The notes beneath the pieces are model-generated. The model made no database searches. It saw only the letters and a program-made list of their open reading frames with translations, and was not told the origin of the DNA. The position numbers and the translations under genes were made by a program. This document shows, one piece after another, positions 8,520 through 17,251 of a DNA stretch of 64,000 nucleotides. Source of the stretch: JBBQVS01 sp964250805 (lineage in GTDB: Bacteria > Chloroflexota > Ktedonobacteria > Ktedonobacterales > Ktedonobacteraceae); the NCBI GenBank assembly GCA_964250805.1, contig CAXUHG010000003.1:1-64000 (forward strand). Reading direction: 5' to 3'. Position 1 is the first letter of the stretch, and each line of letters begins with the position of its first letter.

Positions 8520-9692
8520 TTATAGCAGTTGTCGCACAGAAGTATAATGCTCGACAAATTTCTGTGGATCGAGCCTGTTATAAGGACGTTTCCCTACTCG
8601 CGGCAGAACTTCATTGTAGGCATTGTCAAGCTCCTGCAAGTCGATAATGTCTTGTTGTACAAGGAGCCTGACATCGTTGATATCGGCGGTGCTTCCTCTT
8701 TCTATCTTGCTCAGCGCAATACTGTAGAAATCGAAGTAGAAAACGTCTATGGAGCCATACCGTCCAACGTATTTTGTATTCATCTCCCATTGAGTAGGAA
8801 TAGGGATAAAGTCGGCAGGGGAGGCAAATTCAACAATTATCTTCATTGTGTCTTTCAGCCGTCGAATAGCCTCCGCCATCTCGTCTTCGTTTGTCGCACG
8901 TATCTCTATATCAATATCTTGCGTGGTGCCCGAACGTATTCCCAGATGCACGAGAGCGGCACCGCCAACCAAATATAACCTACCCTGTTTACGAAATGCT
9001 CTACCCAAGTTTTTGAGAAAATCGTCGATTTGACTTTTGCCAACATTGGGTCGCATGCTCATATCTAGCTCCTGACAATCCGCTTTTTCACTTTCCAAAA
9101 TTTGGCTAGTAGAAATCGTAAGGATGGCATGACGAGTCTCCTCTTGATAGAGAAGGTGACTCAGTTGATTTTGCCAGTCACTAACGAAGTTGAACGGCAA
9201 GCCTGTTCGTTTTTGCTCGAATGCCTGCAATGCGACAAGTCCCCACTCACCATTATGACATGCAGGTGATGGCAAGTGCCGCTTTTGCCAAAGATGAGTA
9301 AAAGGTTGCTCTGGAAAATCGGGGAGACGCCCAAACGCAAAGGTGAGCCGAATAGACCACATGCGCTGTAGGTAGAGGGCGGCAAGAACTGAGGTAATCA
9401 TTTGCTCGGCAATCGCTAGTTCACTTGTCTGTATTGCGTCTAGTATGTCATGAGAGAGTTCGGGATGGAGCAGGAAGAGCGATATGCTTGCATCGCGTAT
9501 ACGTGGATTAGCATTTTGTTGCGCTAAGCATTGAATAAGTTCGATAGGAGAGATGGAGTCTTTTGGGATGGTGGGAATGGGTTCGATAGTCATTAGATAC
9601 TCAACACCCCATGAGCGAAGGAGGCTGATAAGGGTATCGACCTCCTGATGCGAGTTGTCCTTTGAGGTGTTGAGTATCTTGTAGTATCTCAT
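8520..9692 (-). CDS. DUF6036/AbiEii-like nucleotidyltransferase with long N-terminal domain
   Basis: Seen: the C-terminal half (about residues 210-390) carries the minimal nucleotidyltransferase signature LVGGAALVHLG followed by TTQDIDIEI, i.e. GG...DxD, as in DUF6036 and AbiEii-type proteins found in toxin-antitoxin and phage-defence loci. The N-terminal 200 residues are helical and unrecognised. The gene stands alone with no partner antitoxin. The ATG lies directly against two direct repeats with no Shine-Dalgarno, so translation may be leaderless or a later start may be used. Role inferred only: nucleotide transfer to RNA or protein. Confidence 0.65.
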   Translation of the reverse strand: MRYYKILNTSKDNSHQEVDTLISLLRSWGVEYLMTIEPIPTIPKDSISPIELIQCLAQQNANPRIRDASISLFLLHPELSHDILDAIQTSELAIAEQMITSVLAALYLQRMWSIRLTFAFGRLPDFPEQPFTHLWQKRHLPSPACHNGEWGLVALQAFEQKRTGLPFNFVSDWQNQLSHLLYQEETRHAILTISTSQILESEKADCQELDMSMRPNVGKSQIDDFLKNLGRAFRKQGRLYLVGGAALVHLGIRSGTTQDIDIEIRATNEDEMAEAIRRLKDTMKIIVEFASPADFIPIPTQWEMNTKYVGRYGSIDVFYFDFYSIALSKIERGSTADINDVRLLVQQDIIDLQELDNAYNEVLPRVGKRPYNRLDPQKFVEHYTSVRQLL

Positions 9693-9858
9693 AGTTATTT
9701 AGATTGTGATCACAGTTATTTAGATTGAACAAGCTTGATTTCCAAACTGTAGGTTTACAAAATTTCTTATTTGCAAAGTTACTTGAAAACTTCTTCTGTT
9801 ATTTGCGAAGTTACTTAGTTTGTCCTAAATATCGCGTTCTCTATTTGCAAAGTTACTT
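9693..9858. repeat. Direct-repeat arrays upstream of the nucleotidyltransferase gene
   Basis: Two exact copies of AGTTATTTAGATTG (9693-9706, 9714-9727) touch the start codon at 9692, with a TGATCA palindrome between them. Three copies of TATTTGCAAAGTTACTT lie further upstream (9768-9784, 9800-9816 with one mismatch, 9842-9858), with starts 32 and 42 bp apart, close to whole helical turns. They could be operators, replication-type iterons, or transposase-binding sites at an old element end. The rest of 9859-10159 shows no gene, only scattered TCCTAA motifs. Confidence 0.7.
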
Positions 9859-10159
9859 GGATTATCCTAATTTGTAGCCTTGAATGATCCTAAAATAACA
9901 TTCCTTGTAGGATAATACATTTTACAGTTTTTTGCAAGAAAAACGATGCTTACCCCGCAAAGCCTAATAGATGAGTCGTCCATCCAGCAAGTGTCCAGCT
10001 GCTTACGTACTGAAGAGGGGAGACATAATTTTGTCGTGTTCGTAGTTATCTTTAATAACCTTATACGAAGCTTGCGGGGCAATTTGTTGTTAACACTCGA
10101 ATATGCTTTGTCAGAATGCCTGTCATTCTCACTTTTACACGGTACTTCTGAATAGCTGC

Positions 10160-11673
10160 TGGTAACAAGCATAAAGAGCGGTTCTTACACACTCCCGGTG
10201 AAGCTTGCTTGCTTCCCAACACCGTCTGATGTTTCATGGCAAAATCTTCGCTGAGCGTTTGACTCCTTTTGTGAAATCTCTGGCGCGAGTCACTGTCCGC
10301 CTGTTTCAAGTCGTTCAGGCTATCGGCCTTGAGATCGGCGGGATGCCGGTCGCGCGTTTAGCTGAACGATTAGGGATCAAGACCTCCTGGATGACCGTTC
10401 TTCGTCGGATCATGGTGCTTCCAACAGAACCAGTCCAACAGGTGGTAGAACTTGGGATAGACGATTTCGCGCTCTGGCGAGGACGAAAGTATGGCACGAT
10501 CCTTGTAGACATACAAAGTCACAGGGTCATTGATGTGCTACCTGATAGATCAGCAGAAACTGCTGGTGCTTGGATAGCGGCCCATCCAGAAATTGAACTG
10601 GTGAGTCGAGAGCGGGGAGGGGACTATGCCTCAGCAGCGAAGACTTCCGCTCCCCAGGCGGTCCAGTGCGCGGACAGGTTTCACGTCCTAAAGAATCTTG
10701 GCGAGGCTCTGGAGGGGCTGCTGGCCCGCCACTTGGCGGCTCGTCACAGAGACCAAACCGAGAAGTCCTCAGCCACTCCTCTTTCTGATGTACAAGCGAA
10801 ACAGCCACCAAGATATCACCCGAAGGCCGCCGAACTGAGCCAAGCGTTCCTCTCGCTTCGCCTAGCTCAATACGAATACGTCGTGACCACGCAAACAAGG
10901 CTTCTCGCAGACGACCATTGCCGGAGCAGGTGGGCGTCGGTCATGCCACGGTCTCGCGCTGGTTGAGCAGTGACACGTTTCCTGAACGACAACTGTGCCA
11001 GCGCAAGAGCGGTCTCGATGCACACCTGCCATTTCTACGCGAACGGTGGGAAGCTGGTTGCCATAATATCATGCAGTTGTATCGAGAACTGGTAGCCCGT
11101 GACTACACCCAATCATACCAGGCAGTTTATGATCAGGTGGTTCGCTTGCTTCCAGAAGGAAAAAAGAATGCCACAAAAACATGCACGCTCTCTCCAACTC
11201 CTCTTTCCTCTTTCTTCGTCAGCTTGAAGAACTGGAGACCGATGAACAAGAAACACTCATCACACTCCAACAACTCGATCCAGAGCTTGAGTTGGCCTAC
11301 GACCTAGTTGAGCAGTTTGCCCAAATGCTCCGCACGCGTACTGGAGAACGGCTGGACGCTTGACTTGAGAATGCTAGAGCGAGCCAGATTCGTGAACTGC
11401 AAGGGTTTACGCTGAGTGTTGAGCGAGACAAGGCCGCAGTCTTGGCAGGACTGACCCTCCCCCAAAACAATGGATTGGTTGAGTTCCATGTCAACCATCT
11501 GAAGCTGATCAAAAGGAGGGGGTATGGACGCGCCGGTATCTCTCTGCTCCGCCAGTGGGTTCTCCATGCTTTCTAGCATGAAAGAAGATTTTGCCATGAA
11601 ACATCAGACGGTGTTGGGAAGCAAGCAAGTTTCACCGGGAGTGTGTAAGAACCGCTCTTTATGCTTGTTACCA
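10160..11673 (+). mobile_element. ISL3-family element, decayed, with 90-bp terminal inverted repeats
   Basis: The left end (10160-10249) and right end (11584-11673) are inverted copies differing at one base. They enclose a frameshifted ISL3 transposase. No target duplication is evident between the flanks (ATAGCTGC versus TAAAGCAT). Ends this long are unusual for ISL3, and the inner bases of the left copy overlap the transposase frame. Confidence 0.75.
10205..11578 (+). pseudogene. ISL3-family transposase, frameshifted
   Basis: Seen in successive frames: IFAERLTPFV, the DDE-domain phrases GIDDFALWRGRKYGTILVDI and CADRFHVLKNLGEAL, then a shift near 10930 into HTH-like sequence, further shifts near 11180-11360, and the typical C-terminus (LTLPQNN, HLKLIKRRGYGRAG, LLRQWVLHAF) ending at a TAG at 11576. 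The N-terminal zinc-binding domain of the family is missing because the element begins at the inverted repeat. At least two frameshifts make it non-functional. Confidence 0.8.
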
Positions 11674-11827
11674 TAAAGCATATAGATTCACCGAACGATT
11701 ACTAAAAGGCATAGTGTAATTCTGTATTCCCTAACAATATTGACCTTACAATACAATATAAAATGAGATTTGTTTTATTTTCTGATAGTTCATGAAAGTG
11801 AGAAAGATCAGCCAAGCACGAATGAAT

Positions 11828-11861
11828 CTTTGTGGAAATAGCTACTGCTGTTTCCACAAAG
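11828..11861. terminator. Stem-loop downstream of ABC exporter genes
   Basis: An 11-bp perfect inverted repeat, CTTTGTGGAAA/TTTCCACAAAG, with a 12-base loop, lies about 65 bp past the stop of the last leftward gene of the locus. It is a plausible terminator, although no clear T run follows. Confidence 0.4.
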
Positions 11862-11924
11862 CTACTCTAGGCCATTGCCCAGCTACCTTACCAAGATTGA
11901 TACACTATAGAGCAAATGCACCAC

Positions 11925-13721
11925 TTAGCTATCCCGTGCCTCATCGTTTTTTGCTTCACGAAATTTCTGATCCTCAAGCCAAAGATGTCGCATCTCCTCG
12001 CACGTTTCCAGCAAGACAGAGAGTACACCTTCAGCAGCTATCTTACCATCACGTAGGACAATGATATGATCTGCACGCCGCAACATACTATGGTGATGCG
12101 AAACAACCAGATAAGTGCGTTTATGCTCTGCTAGGAGCCTCTCCCACAATAATTGTTCAGTTTCGATATCCAGAGCACTAGAAATATCATCAAACACCAA
12201 TAGCTCAGCCTCATGTAGTAGCATACGAGCTGCCGCAGTGCGCTGTACTTGCCCACCAGAGAGTTTCATACCTCGTGTACCAATGACTGTATCTAAGCCG
12301 TGTTCAAGTAAGGCAATGTCGCTATCCAGTACAGCGATATGAAGGGTCTGTTGTAAATTGACACTTTCTTCACGATGCCCTAACAGAATATTATCCTTTA
12401 ATGTATCACTGAAAAGATGTGGCACCTGAGATGTATACGTACTGTGAGGTGGCACAAAAAACGCAGCAGGATCAGTTATATGCTGACCGTTCCAATATAC
12501 CTCACCACCGTCTTTAGGCAAAAGCCCTAACAGCACCCGCAAAAGAGTAGTTTTTCCCGAACCTATACGACCTGTAATAACAGTAACAGAACCGCACTTC
12601 AGGTGGAGATTGATATCTTCAATTCCACACTCACTATCAGGATAATGATAAGTAAGGCCAATAGCCTCCAGCTTAGAGAGTTGAGAGCCATTTGGCGAAG
12701 ATACAAGAGGCATTAGACTTGGTGGTTCTGGACCACGAATATAAAGAGGGTGGTATGCAACAAGTCGCGATACAGGAGATCCTTGCATTAAGGTAACAAG
12801 GCGCTCATAGGACACTTTTGTCAGGGTATACTGTGCAAGCAAATTACCAAAATTTTGGATAAATTCTGTTATGATCGTCAGATAATAAATAAAAAGTGCA
12901 ATATCTCCTGGCTTTAATTGATTTACATGGAGAATAGCAATTAAAAATAAAACAAGCCCTGTACCAATTCCAACTGTGTTACCAAAAAAAGAGTTCAGTG
13001 CAGTCGTGAAAACAGTATCTTTGAACATAAAATGCTTTCTACGCTCATTTAATGTATCAAAATGCTGAGCAGCATACTGCTCAGCACCAGCTACTTTGAT
13101 GGCTTGCACCGACCCAAAAATTTCTCCAATACTATCTGTCAACAGGCTGGTTGCTTGTCGGCTAGCTGCGCGATATTTCTCTAAACGCTTTTTCATATTT
13201 TGAGCAATTATTATTACACTAGTAAGGGGAATAAATACAAATACTGTGATTTGAACATTGACACGCAATAAAATAATAATGGCAATAATTGTGAATACTG
13301 TGAGACCTGCCATCTCAGAGATCAACATAATCATCGCTAACACATTCTCGGTATCATCTCGAAAGCGGCTAATTGCTTCACCAGAAGAGCCAGGAAGTGC
13401 GCGAGCACCAGGATATTCTAGTATCTGCTCCAACATGTTACGTTTCAATAATGCTGTTATAAAGAAACCTATACCAACAATAAGGAGCGTGCCAATATAC
13501 GCAATAACAGCACGCACTACGCCTACCAGAAGGAGTAATACAATCCAAAGGAAAATGGCAGGAGATGCTTGGTTTTGTAAAGAAATCGTATTAAAAAAAG
13601 CTTGAATGATGAAACCGACAGCAATCTGCCCTACAAAAGAGATGACGACGCGTCCGATATCAGCAATATACTGCCAAGGACGATAACCAACTAAACGCCA
13701 AAGAAATCTGAAGAGCTTCAT
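11925..13721 (-). CDS. ABC exporter subunit (permease-ATPase), degenerate catalytic site
   Basis: Seen: six-helix exporter membrane domain over about residues 1-320, then an ATPase domain with Walker A GRIGSGKTTLL (about 385), signature LSGGQVQRTAAARML and Walker B LLVFDDISSALD. The catalytic Glu after Walker B is Asp, as in the degenerate site of heterodimeric exporters. Its ATG overlaps the stop of the next ABC gene by 4 bp, so the two are translationally coupled and very likely pair as one exporter. Inferred substrate: the product of the adjacent biosynthetic genes. Confidence 0.9.
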   Translation of the reverse strand: MKLFRFLWRLVGYRPWQYIADIGRVVISFVGQIAVGFIIQAFFNTISLQNQASPAIFLWIVLLLLVGVVRAVIAYIGTLLIVGIGFFITALLKRNMLEQILEYPGARALPGSSGEAISRFRDDTENVLAMIMLISEMAGLTVFTIIAIIILLRVNVQITVFVFIPLTSVIIIAQNMKKRLEKYRAASRQATSLLTDSIGEIFGSVQAIKVAGAEQYAAQHFDTLNERRKHFMFKDTVFTTALNSFFGNTVGIGTGLVLFLIAILHVNQLKPGDIALFIYYLTIITEFIQNFGNLLAQYTLTKVSYERLVTLMQGSPVSRLVAYHPLYIRGPEPPSLMPLVSSPNGSQLSKLEAIGLTYHYPDSECGIEDINLHLKCGSVTVITGRIGSGKTTLLRVLLGLLPKDGGEVYWNGQHITDPAAFFVPPHSTYTSQVPHLFSDTLKDNILLGHREESVNLQQTLHIAVLDSDIALLEHGLDTVIGTRGMKLSGGQVQRTAAARMLLHEAELLVFDDISSALDIETEQLLWERLLAEHKRTYLVVSHHHSMLRRADHIIVLRDGKIAAEGVLSVLLETCEEMRHLWLEDQKFREAKNDEARDS

Positions 13722-15466
13722 CTTATGACTTCCTCCAACCCTTTATGCAGCAGCATATTGAAATGCGAGTTGGTATCAGCGAGTAAGTCTTCCCTCCGGC
13801 CATACTCAAGGATATGCCCTTCCTCAATGATCAAAATATCATCAACATGACTGACAGTTGCCAAGCGATGAGCAATAACAATAGCAGTACGCTTAACAAG
13901 CAGTTTCTCTATAGCACGCTCCACTAATAGCTCTGTCACTGGATCCAGGCGCGAGGAGGCCTCATCAAAGATCACAATATCAGGATTAACAAGTAGAATA
14001 CGGCAGAAGGCCAGTAACTGAGCTTCTCCCGCTGAGAGGCCATCGCCAGCCGTTCCAAGCACCGTATCCAATCCTTGTGGAAGAGAATGATACCAAGATG
14101 TAAGCCCTACCGTATTAAGAGCAGAAAGAATTTGCACATCCGGAATAGAAGTATTGAAAAAGGTGATATTGTTGCGTACAGTAGAGTGAAATAGTTGAAC
14201 GTTCTGTGTGACAATGCCAAGACACTGATATAACGATTGCTGTTGTATCTTCTTTAAATTTATGTCATTTATACATATTTCACCGCTCCACGGAGCGTAA
14301 AGCCGAAAGAGCAGATGTGCAAGAGTTGTCTTCCCACTCCCAGTACGTCCAAGAATACCTAACACCTTTCCTGGCTGTATACAAAAAGAGAGGTTGTGGA
14401 TAACTACCTGATCGGGCGCATAACCAAAAGTTACATTACGAAATGCTACTAACAGCGGAACACCTTGAGGCAACGTCATTACTCCATCTTCGGGGAGTCT
14501 CGAAGAGGTTGTCAGTAACTCCTCTACGCGTCTAATAGATGCCTCCGCCTGCTGTAAATCTTGCAATTGCGCCTGTATTTGCTGGAGAGGAAGAGAAATT
14601 ATATCAGTATAAGAAAACATAACGTAGATGGTGCCGATGGTTATCATCTTCATGCTCCAGAGATACACTCCTAACGATAAAACTAATGCAGAGCCACAAA
14701 TAAACATAAAAAGTGTGAATATGAACATCACATTGCCATTGATCACTGCTTTTTTCCGTATTACAAACCATTTTCGCATTAATAAATAAAAACGATACAT
14801 AATATAGTTAATCGCTCCCAGCGAACGGATATCCTCTGTACCGCTTAGACGTTCCTCCAAAAAACCGTAGAAAGTTGCACTCATCTGACGATCCATTTTC
14901 CAAAGTGCCGCGACGCGACGCCTCATATACATCAAAATAAGTAAAACCAGCAGCGAAAACACTACCATTGCTACCCCTACAATCCAACTGATGAAGAAAA
15001 ATAGCACTAGTACTCCTAGTAACAGGAGAACATTCACTGATATACTCAAAGCAAACTGAGAAAAGAAGTTTGACAGATTATCAACGTCACCATCAATACG
15101 TTCAATCATTTCACCTGGAGTGTGATTTTTATGGAAACTCATATCAAGAGAAAGGCAGTGAACAACAATATCTGAACGAAGGCGATTTGTTGCGCTCCAA
15201 GCAATCTTCGTGCTGAGATAGGCAACTGCAACAGAAATGCCTTGGTTTATTAGCGCAATGCCGACAAAGCAAAGACCAGCGAAAGCAAGCGAAAGCAAGG
15301 ATCCTCCTGCGATAGTTGTATCAATAAAGTAGCGTAAGATTTGTGGATTGAGCAGTTGCAGCCCAATGCTACTAAGCAATAATATGGCTAAGAGTAAGGC
15401 ACTACGCCATAAAGGCTTAAGATAAACAGCTAATAATGACGAAGATCGCTTTTTTGAAAAATCCAC
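13718..15466 (-). CDS. ABC exporter subunit (permease-ATPase), catalytic partner
   Basis: Seen: N-terminal exporter membrane domain (about residues 1-310) and ATPase with Walker A GRTGSGKTTLA, signature LSAGEAQLLAFCRILL and Walker B IVIFDEASSRLD, whose catalytic Glu is present. The signature is the variant LSAGE. Paired with the overlapping downstream gene, it gives the usual heterodimer with one consensus and one degenerate nucleotide site. A short tandem repeat GCGAAAGCAA occurs within the gene near 15288. It lies 36 bp downstream of the methyltransferase gene, in one leftward operon. Confidence 0.9.
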   Translation of the reverse strand: MDFSKKRSSSLLAVYLKPLWRSALLLAILLLSSIGLQLLNPQILRYFIDTTIAGGSLLSLAFAGLCFVGIALINQGISVAVAYLSTKIAWSATNRLRSDIVVHCLSLDMSFHKNHTPGEMIERIDGDVDNLSNFFSQFALSISVNVLLLLGVLVLFFFISWIVGVAMVVFSLLVLLILMYMRRRVAALWKMDRQMSATFYGFLEERLSGTEDIRSLGAINYIMYRFYLLMRKWFVIRKKAVINGNVMFIFTLFMFICGSALVLSLGVYLWSMKMITIGTIYVMFSYTDIISLPLQQIQAQLQDLQQAEASIRRVEELLTTSSRLPEDGVMTLPQGVPLLVAFRNVTFGYAPDQVVIHNLSFCIQPGKVLGILGRTGSGKTTLAHLLFRLYAPWSGEICINDINLKKIQQQSLYQCLGIVTQNVQLFHSTVRNNITFFNTSIPDVQILSALNTVGLTSWYHSLPQGLDTVLGTAGDGLSAGEAQLLAFCRILLVNPDIVIFDEASSRLDPVTELLVERAIEKLLVKRTAIVIAHRLATVSHVDDILIIEEGHILEYGRREDLLADTNSHFNMLLHKGLEEVIR

Positions 15467-15501
15467 GTATCTTATCCTTCTCTTTTATGATACAAGGGTA
15501 T

Positions 15502-16188
15502 CTATTTACTGATCTTAAAAACGCTTCGTAGTACTGAACGCCTACCAGTGTTTAACTCTCGCTCATACTCAATAACAGATTGTTGGCTGCTAAAACCAAT
15601 TCCTTCTAGTAGAGAAAGCAGCTCATCTGGTGGCAATAGAATCATAGCTGTACCTTCATTGGTGCGATAAATATGCCGCGACGTACAGGGCTTCAAGCTA
15701 CTACTATCAATAGAACGACCAGTAAAAACATTGATGCAGAGTATCCCATCCTTAATCATAACACGAGCAGTCTCGTATAACGCCTGTTTGAAGACTTCAA
15801 TTGAGGATACATTGTGATATACTCCGTTGGCTATCACAAAATGAAATGACGAATCTTCATAGGGTAAAGAACACATATCAGCAAGTTTGATACATGGAAG
15901 GGGATATGCCACCTTTTCAGATAGCACACAATGCTCTAAACGCTTCCGTGTAGCTTCAACCATTCCAATATGAAGATCACAAGCATCAACCTGATATCCA
16001 TAACGCCAAAGCATCTCTACATTTCTTCCCGCTCCACACCCTATGTCCAGAACACGATAGGCTGTGTTTGGAGCAGGTGGTGCGTAGCCAGCAAAAAATT
16101 CCTTCCAATATACGGGAGCTTCCGCCACAGCGAAGTCTTGAATTACTTGAGGATTATTCCAAAAATGGGACGAATCTGACTGGTTCAT
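15502..16188 (-). CDS. SAM-dependent class I methyltransferase
   Basis: Seen: motif I VLDIGCGAGRNVEMLW, followed by the acidic strand end VDACDLHIGMVEATRK and the post-II region FVIANGVYHNV, typical of Methyltransf_11/25 small-molecule enzymes. The ATG at 16188 follows GAGGTATTGCAA and is preferred over an upstream in-frame TTG. First gene of the leftward operon with the exporter, and divergent from the rightward biosynthetic arm. Substrate unknown; tailoring of the locus product (O-, N- or C-methylation) is inferred. Confidence 0.85.
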   Translation of the reverse strand: MNQSDSSHFWNNPQVIQDFAVAEAPVYWKEFFAGYAPPAPNTAYRVLDIGCGAGRNVEMLWRYGYQVDACDLHIGMVEATRKRLEHCVLSEKVAYPLPCIKLADMCSLPYEDSSFHFVIANGVYHNVSSIEVFKQALYETARVMIKDGILCINVFTGRSIDSSSLKPCTSRHIYRTNEGTAMILLPPDELLSLLEGIGFSSQQSVIEYERELNTGRRSVLRSVFKISK

Positions 16189-16387
16189 TTGCAATACCTC
16201 TTTCTAGATACTCTATCCAACAAAATGAATAGCTTATTGCTAGCCGTATCTCTCCTTATCTTCATTGATAAAACGATATTATCAGCACTATCTATTACCT
16301 TACCCATCTGATAATGCAAAGGATTACCTTCATAAAGAATTTTTTATGATATTTTTATGTACTGTTAATTTTCTCAAATAAAAAGAC

Positions 16388-16415
16388 TTGCAATATACTT
16401 TACCTATGATATACA
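16388..16415 (+). promoter_or_regulatory. Possible sigma-70-type promoter of the rightward arm
   Basis: TTGCAA and TATACA are separated by 16 bp in the AT-rich divergent intergenic region 16189-16527, about 110 bp upstream of the first rightward gene. This is pattern matching only. Nothing else was recognised in that interval. Confidence 0.25.
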
Positions 16416-16527
16416 CTAGATGAAGTTCTATGTCAATACCGGCCTCTTCGTATTCAAACGAGCCAATAATGCAAAAGACAGACTTGAAATTTTTAGAGAT
16501 TAGCTGTTATAATAGAGGAATGAGATT

Positions 16528-17136
16528 TTGTCGATCAAAGCAATTATCGTCGATTTTGGAGATGTACTCGTTCGTACTTCCGATTATCAGACACATCGTG
16601 TTTGGGAAAAAAAATTAGGTATACAGGAAGGTCTAATCATACAAACAATTTACGGCTCTGAGGTTGCGAAACTAGCTAAACTAGGCAAAGCATTACCTCT
16701 ACAGGTATGGCAACATATTGCTGATATGTTTCATCTTGATAAGCAACAAGTTACCGAACTGAAACAGTCATTGGAAGGAACAGATTTTCTCGATATGCAA
16801 CTTACATCTTTCTTACAAGGACTACGTCCTCAATACCGCACAGCTATCTTAAGTAACGCTTGGCTAGATGCTCGCGCAACGTTTTCAAAGTATGGTTTAG
16901 ATCGTGTTTTTGATGAAATCATTATTTCCGCTGAAGAGGGTCTAGTCAAGCCAGACCCTCGACTCTACCAGCTCGCATTGAGGCGTTTAAATACTAAAGC
17001 GAGTGAAACAATTTTCATTGATGACTTAGAAAGAAACATAGAAATATCCAAGAGATTTGGTATGAAAAGTATATTATTTAAAAATACAGAACACACAATT
17101 GAAGAGATCACAAAGTATCTTATACTTTCAACGTGA
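16528..17136 (+). CDS. HAD-superfamily hydrolase (subclass IA)
   Basis: Seen: motif I VDFGDVLVR near the N-terminus, motif II ILSNAW, motif III Lys in GLVKPDPRLY, and motif IV FIDDLERNI, all in order in 202 residues. Family members are mostly phosphatases or dehalogenases. The start is a TTG behind AGAGGAATGAG; no suitable ATG is near. First gene of the rightward arm, 115 bp before the decarboxylase. With two sugar-kinase-like genes downstream, a sugar-phosphate phosphatase role is plausible but inferred. Confidence 0.85.
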   Translation: MSIKAIIVDFGDVLVRTSDYQTHRVWEKKLGIQEGLIIQTIYGSEVAKLAKLGKALPLQVWQHIADMFHLDKQQVTELKQSLEGTDFLDMQLTSFLQGLRPQYRTAILSNAWLDARATFSKYGLDRVFDEIIISAEEGLVKPDPRLYQLALRRLNTKASETIFIDDLERNIEISKRFGMKSILFKNTEHTIEEITKYLILST

Positions 17137-17251
17137 TACATTCAATAAATCGCCATACCCCTCTTGTCATCACATCTAGAGCATAGAACACAACATCTGG
17201 GTTTATCTCTATAACCCCACTCAGCTTTGGGTCGGCAACCCTTTCAGAGGT

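Noticed and set aside
9768..9858. CRISPR array
   Set aside because: Only three 17-bp repeats with unequal 15-25 bp spacers and no Cas genes in the window.
9867..10172. Leftward 101-aa frame
   Set aside because: Runs through AT-rich repeat-containing DNA into the ISL3 end, with no ribosome site or protein-like pattern.
11304..11597. Antisense 97-aa protein with a CxxC motif inside the ISL3 element
   Set aside because: It is the shadow of the transposase C-terminus, which reads clearly on the plus strand, and its start lies in the inverted repeat.
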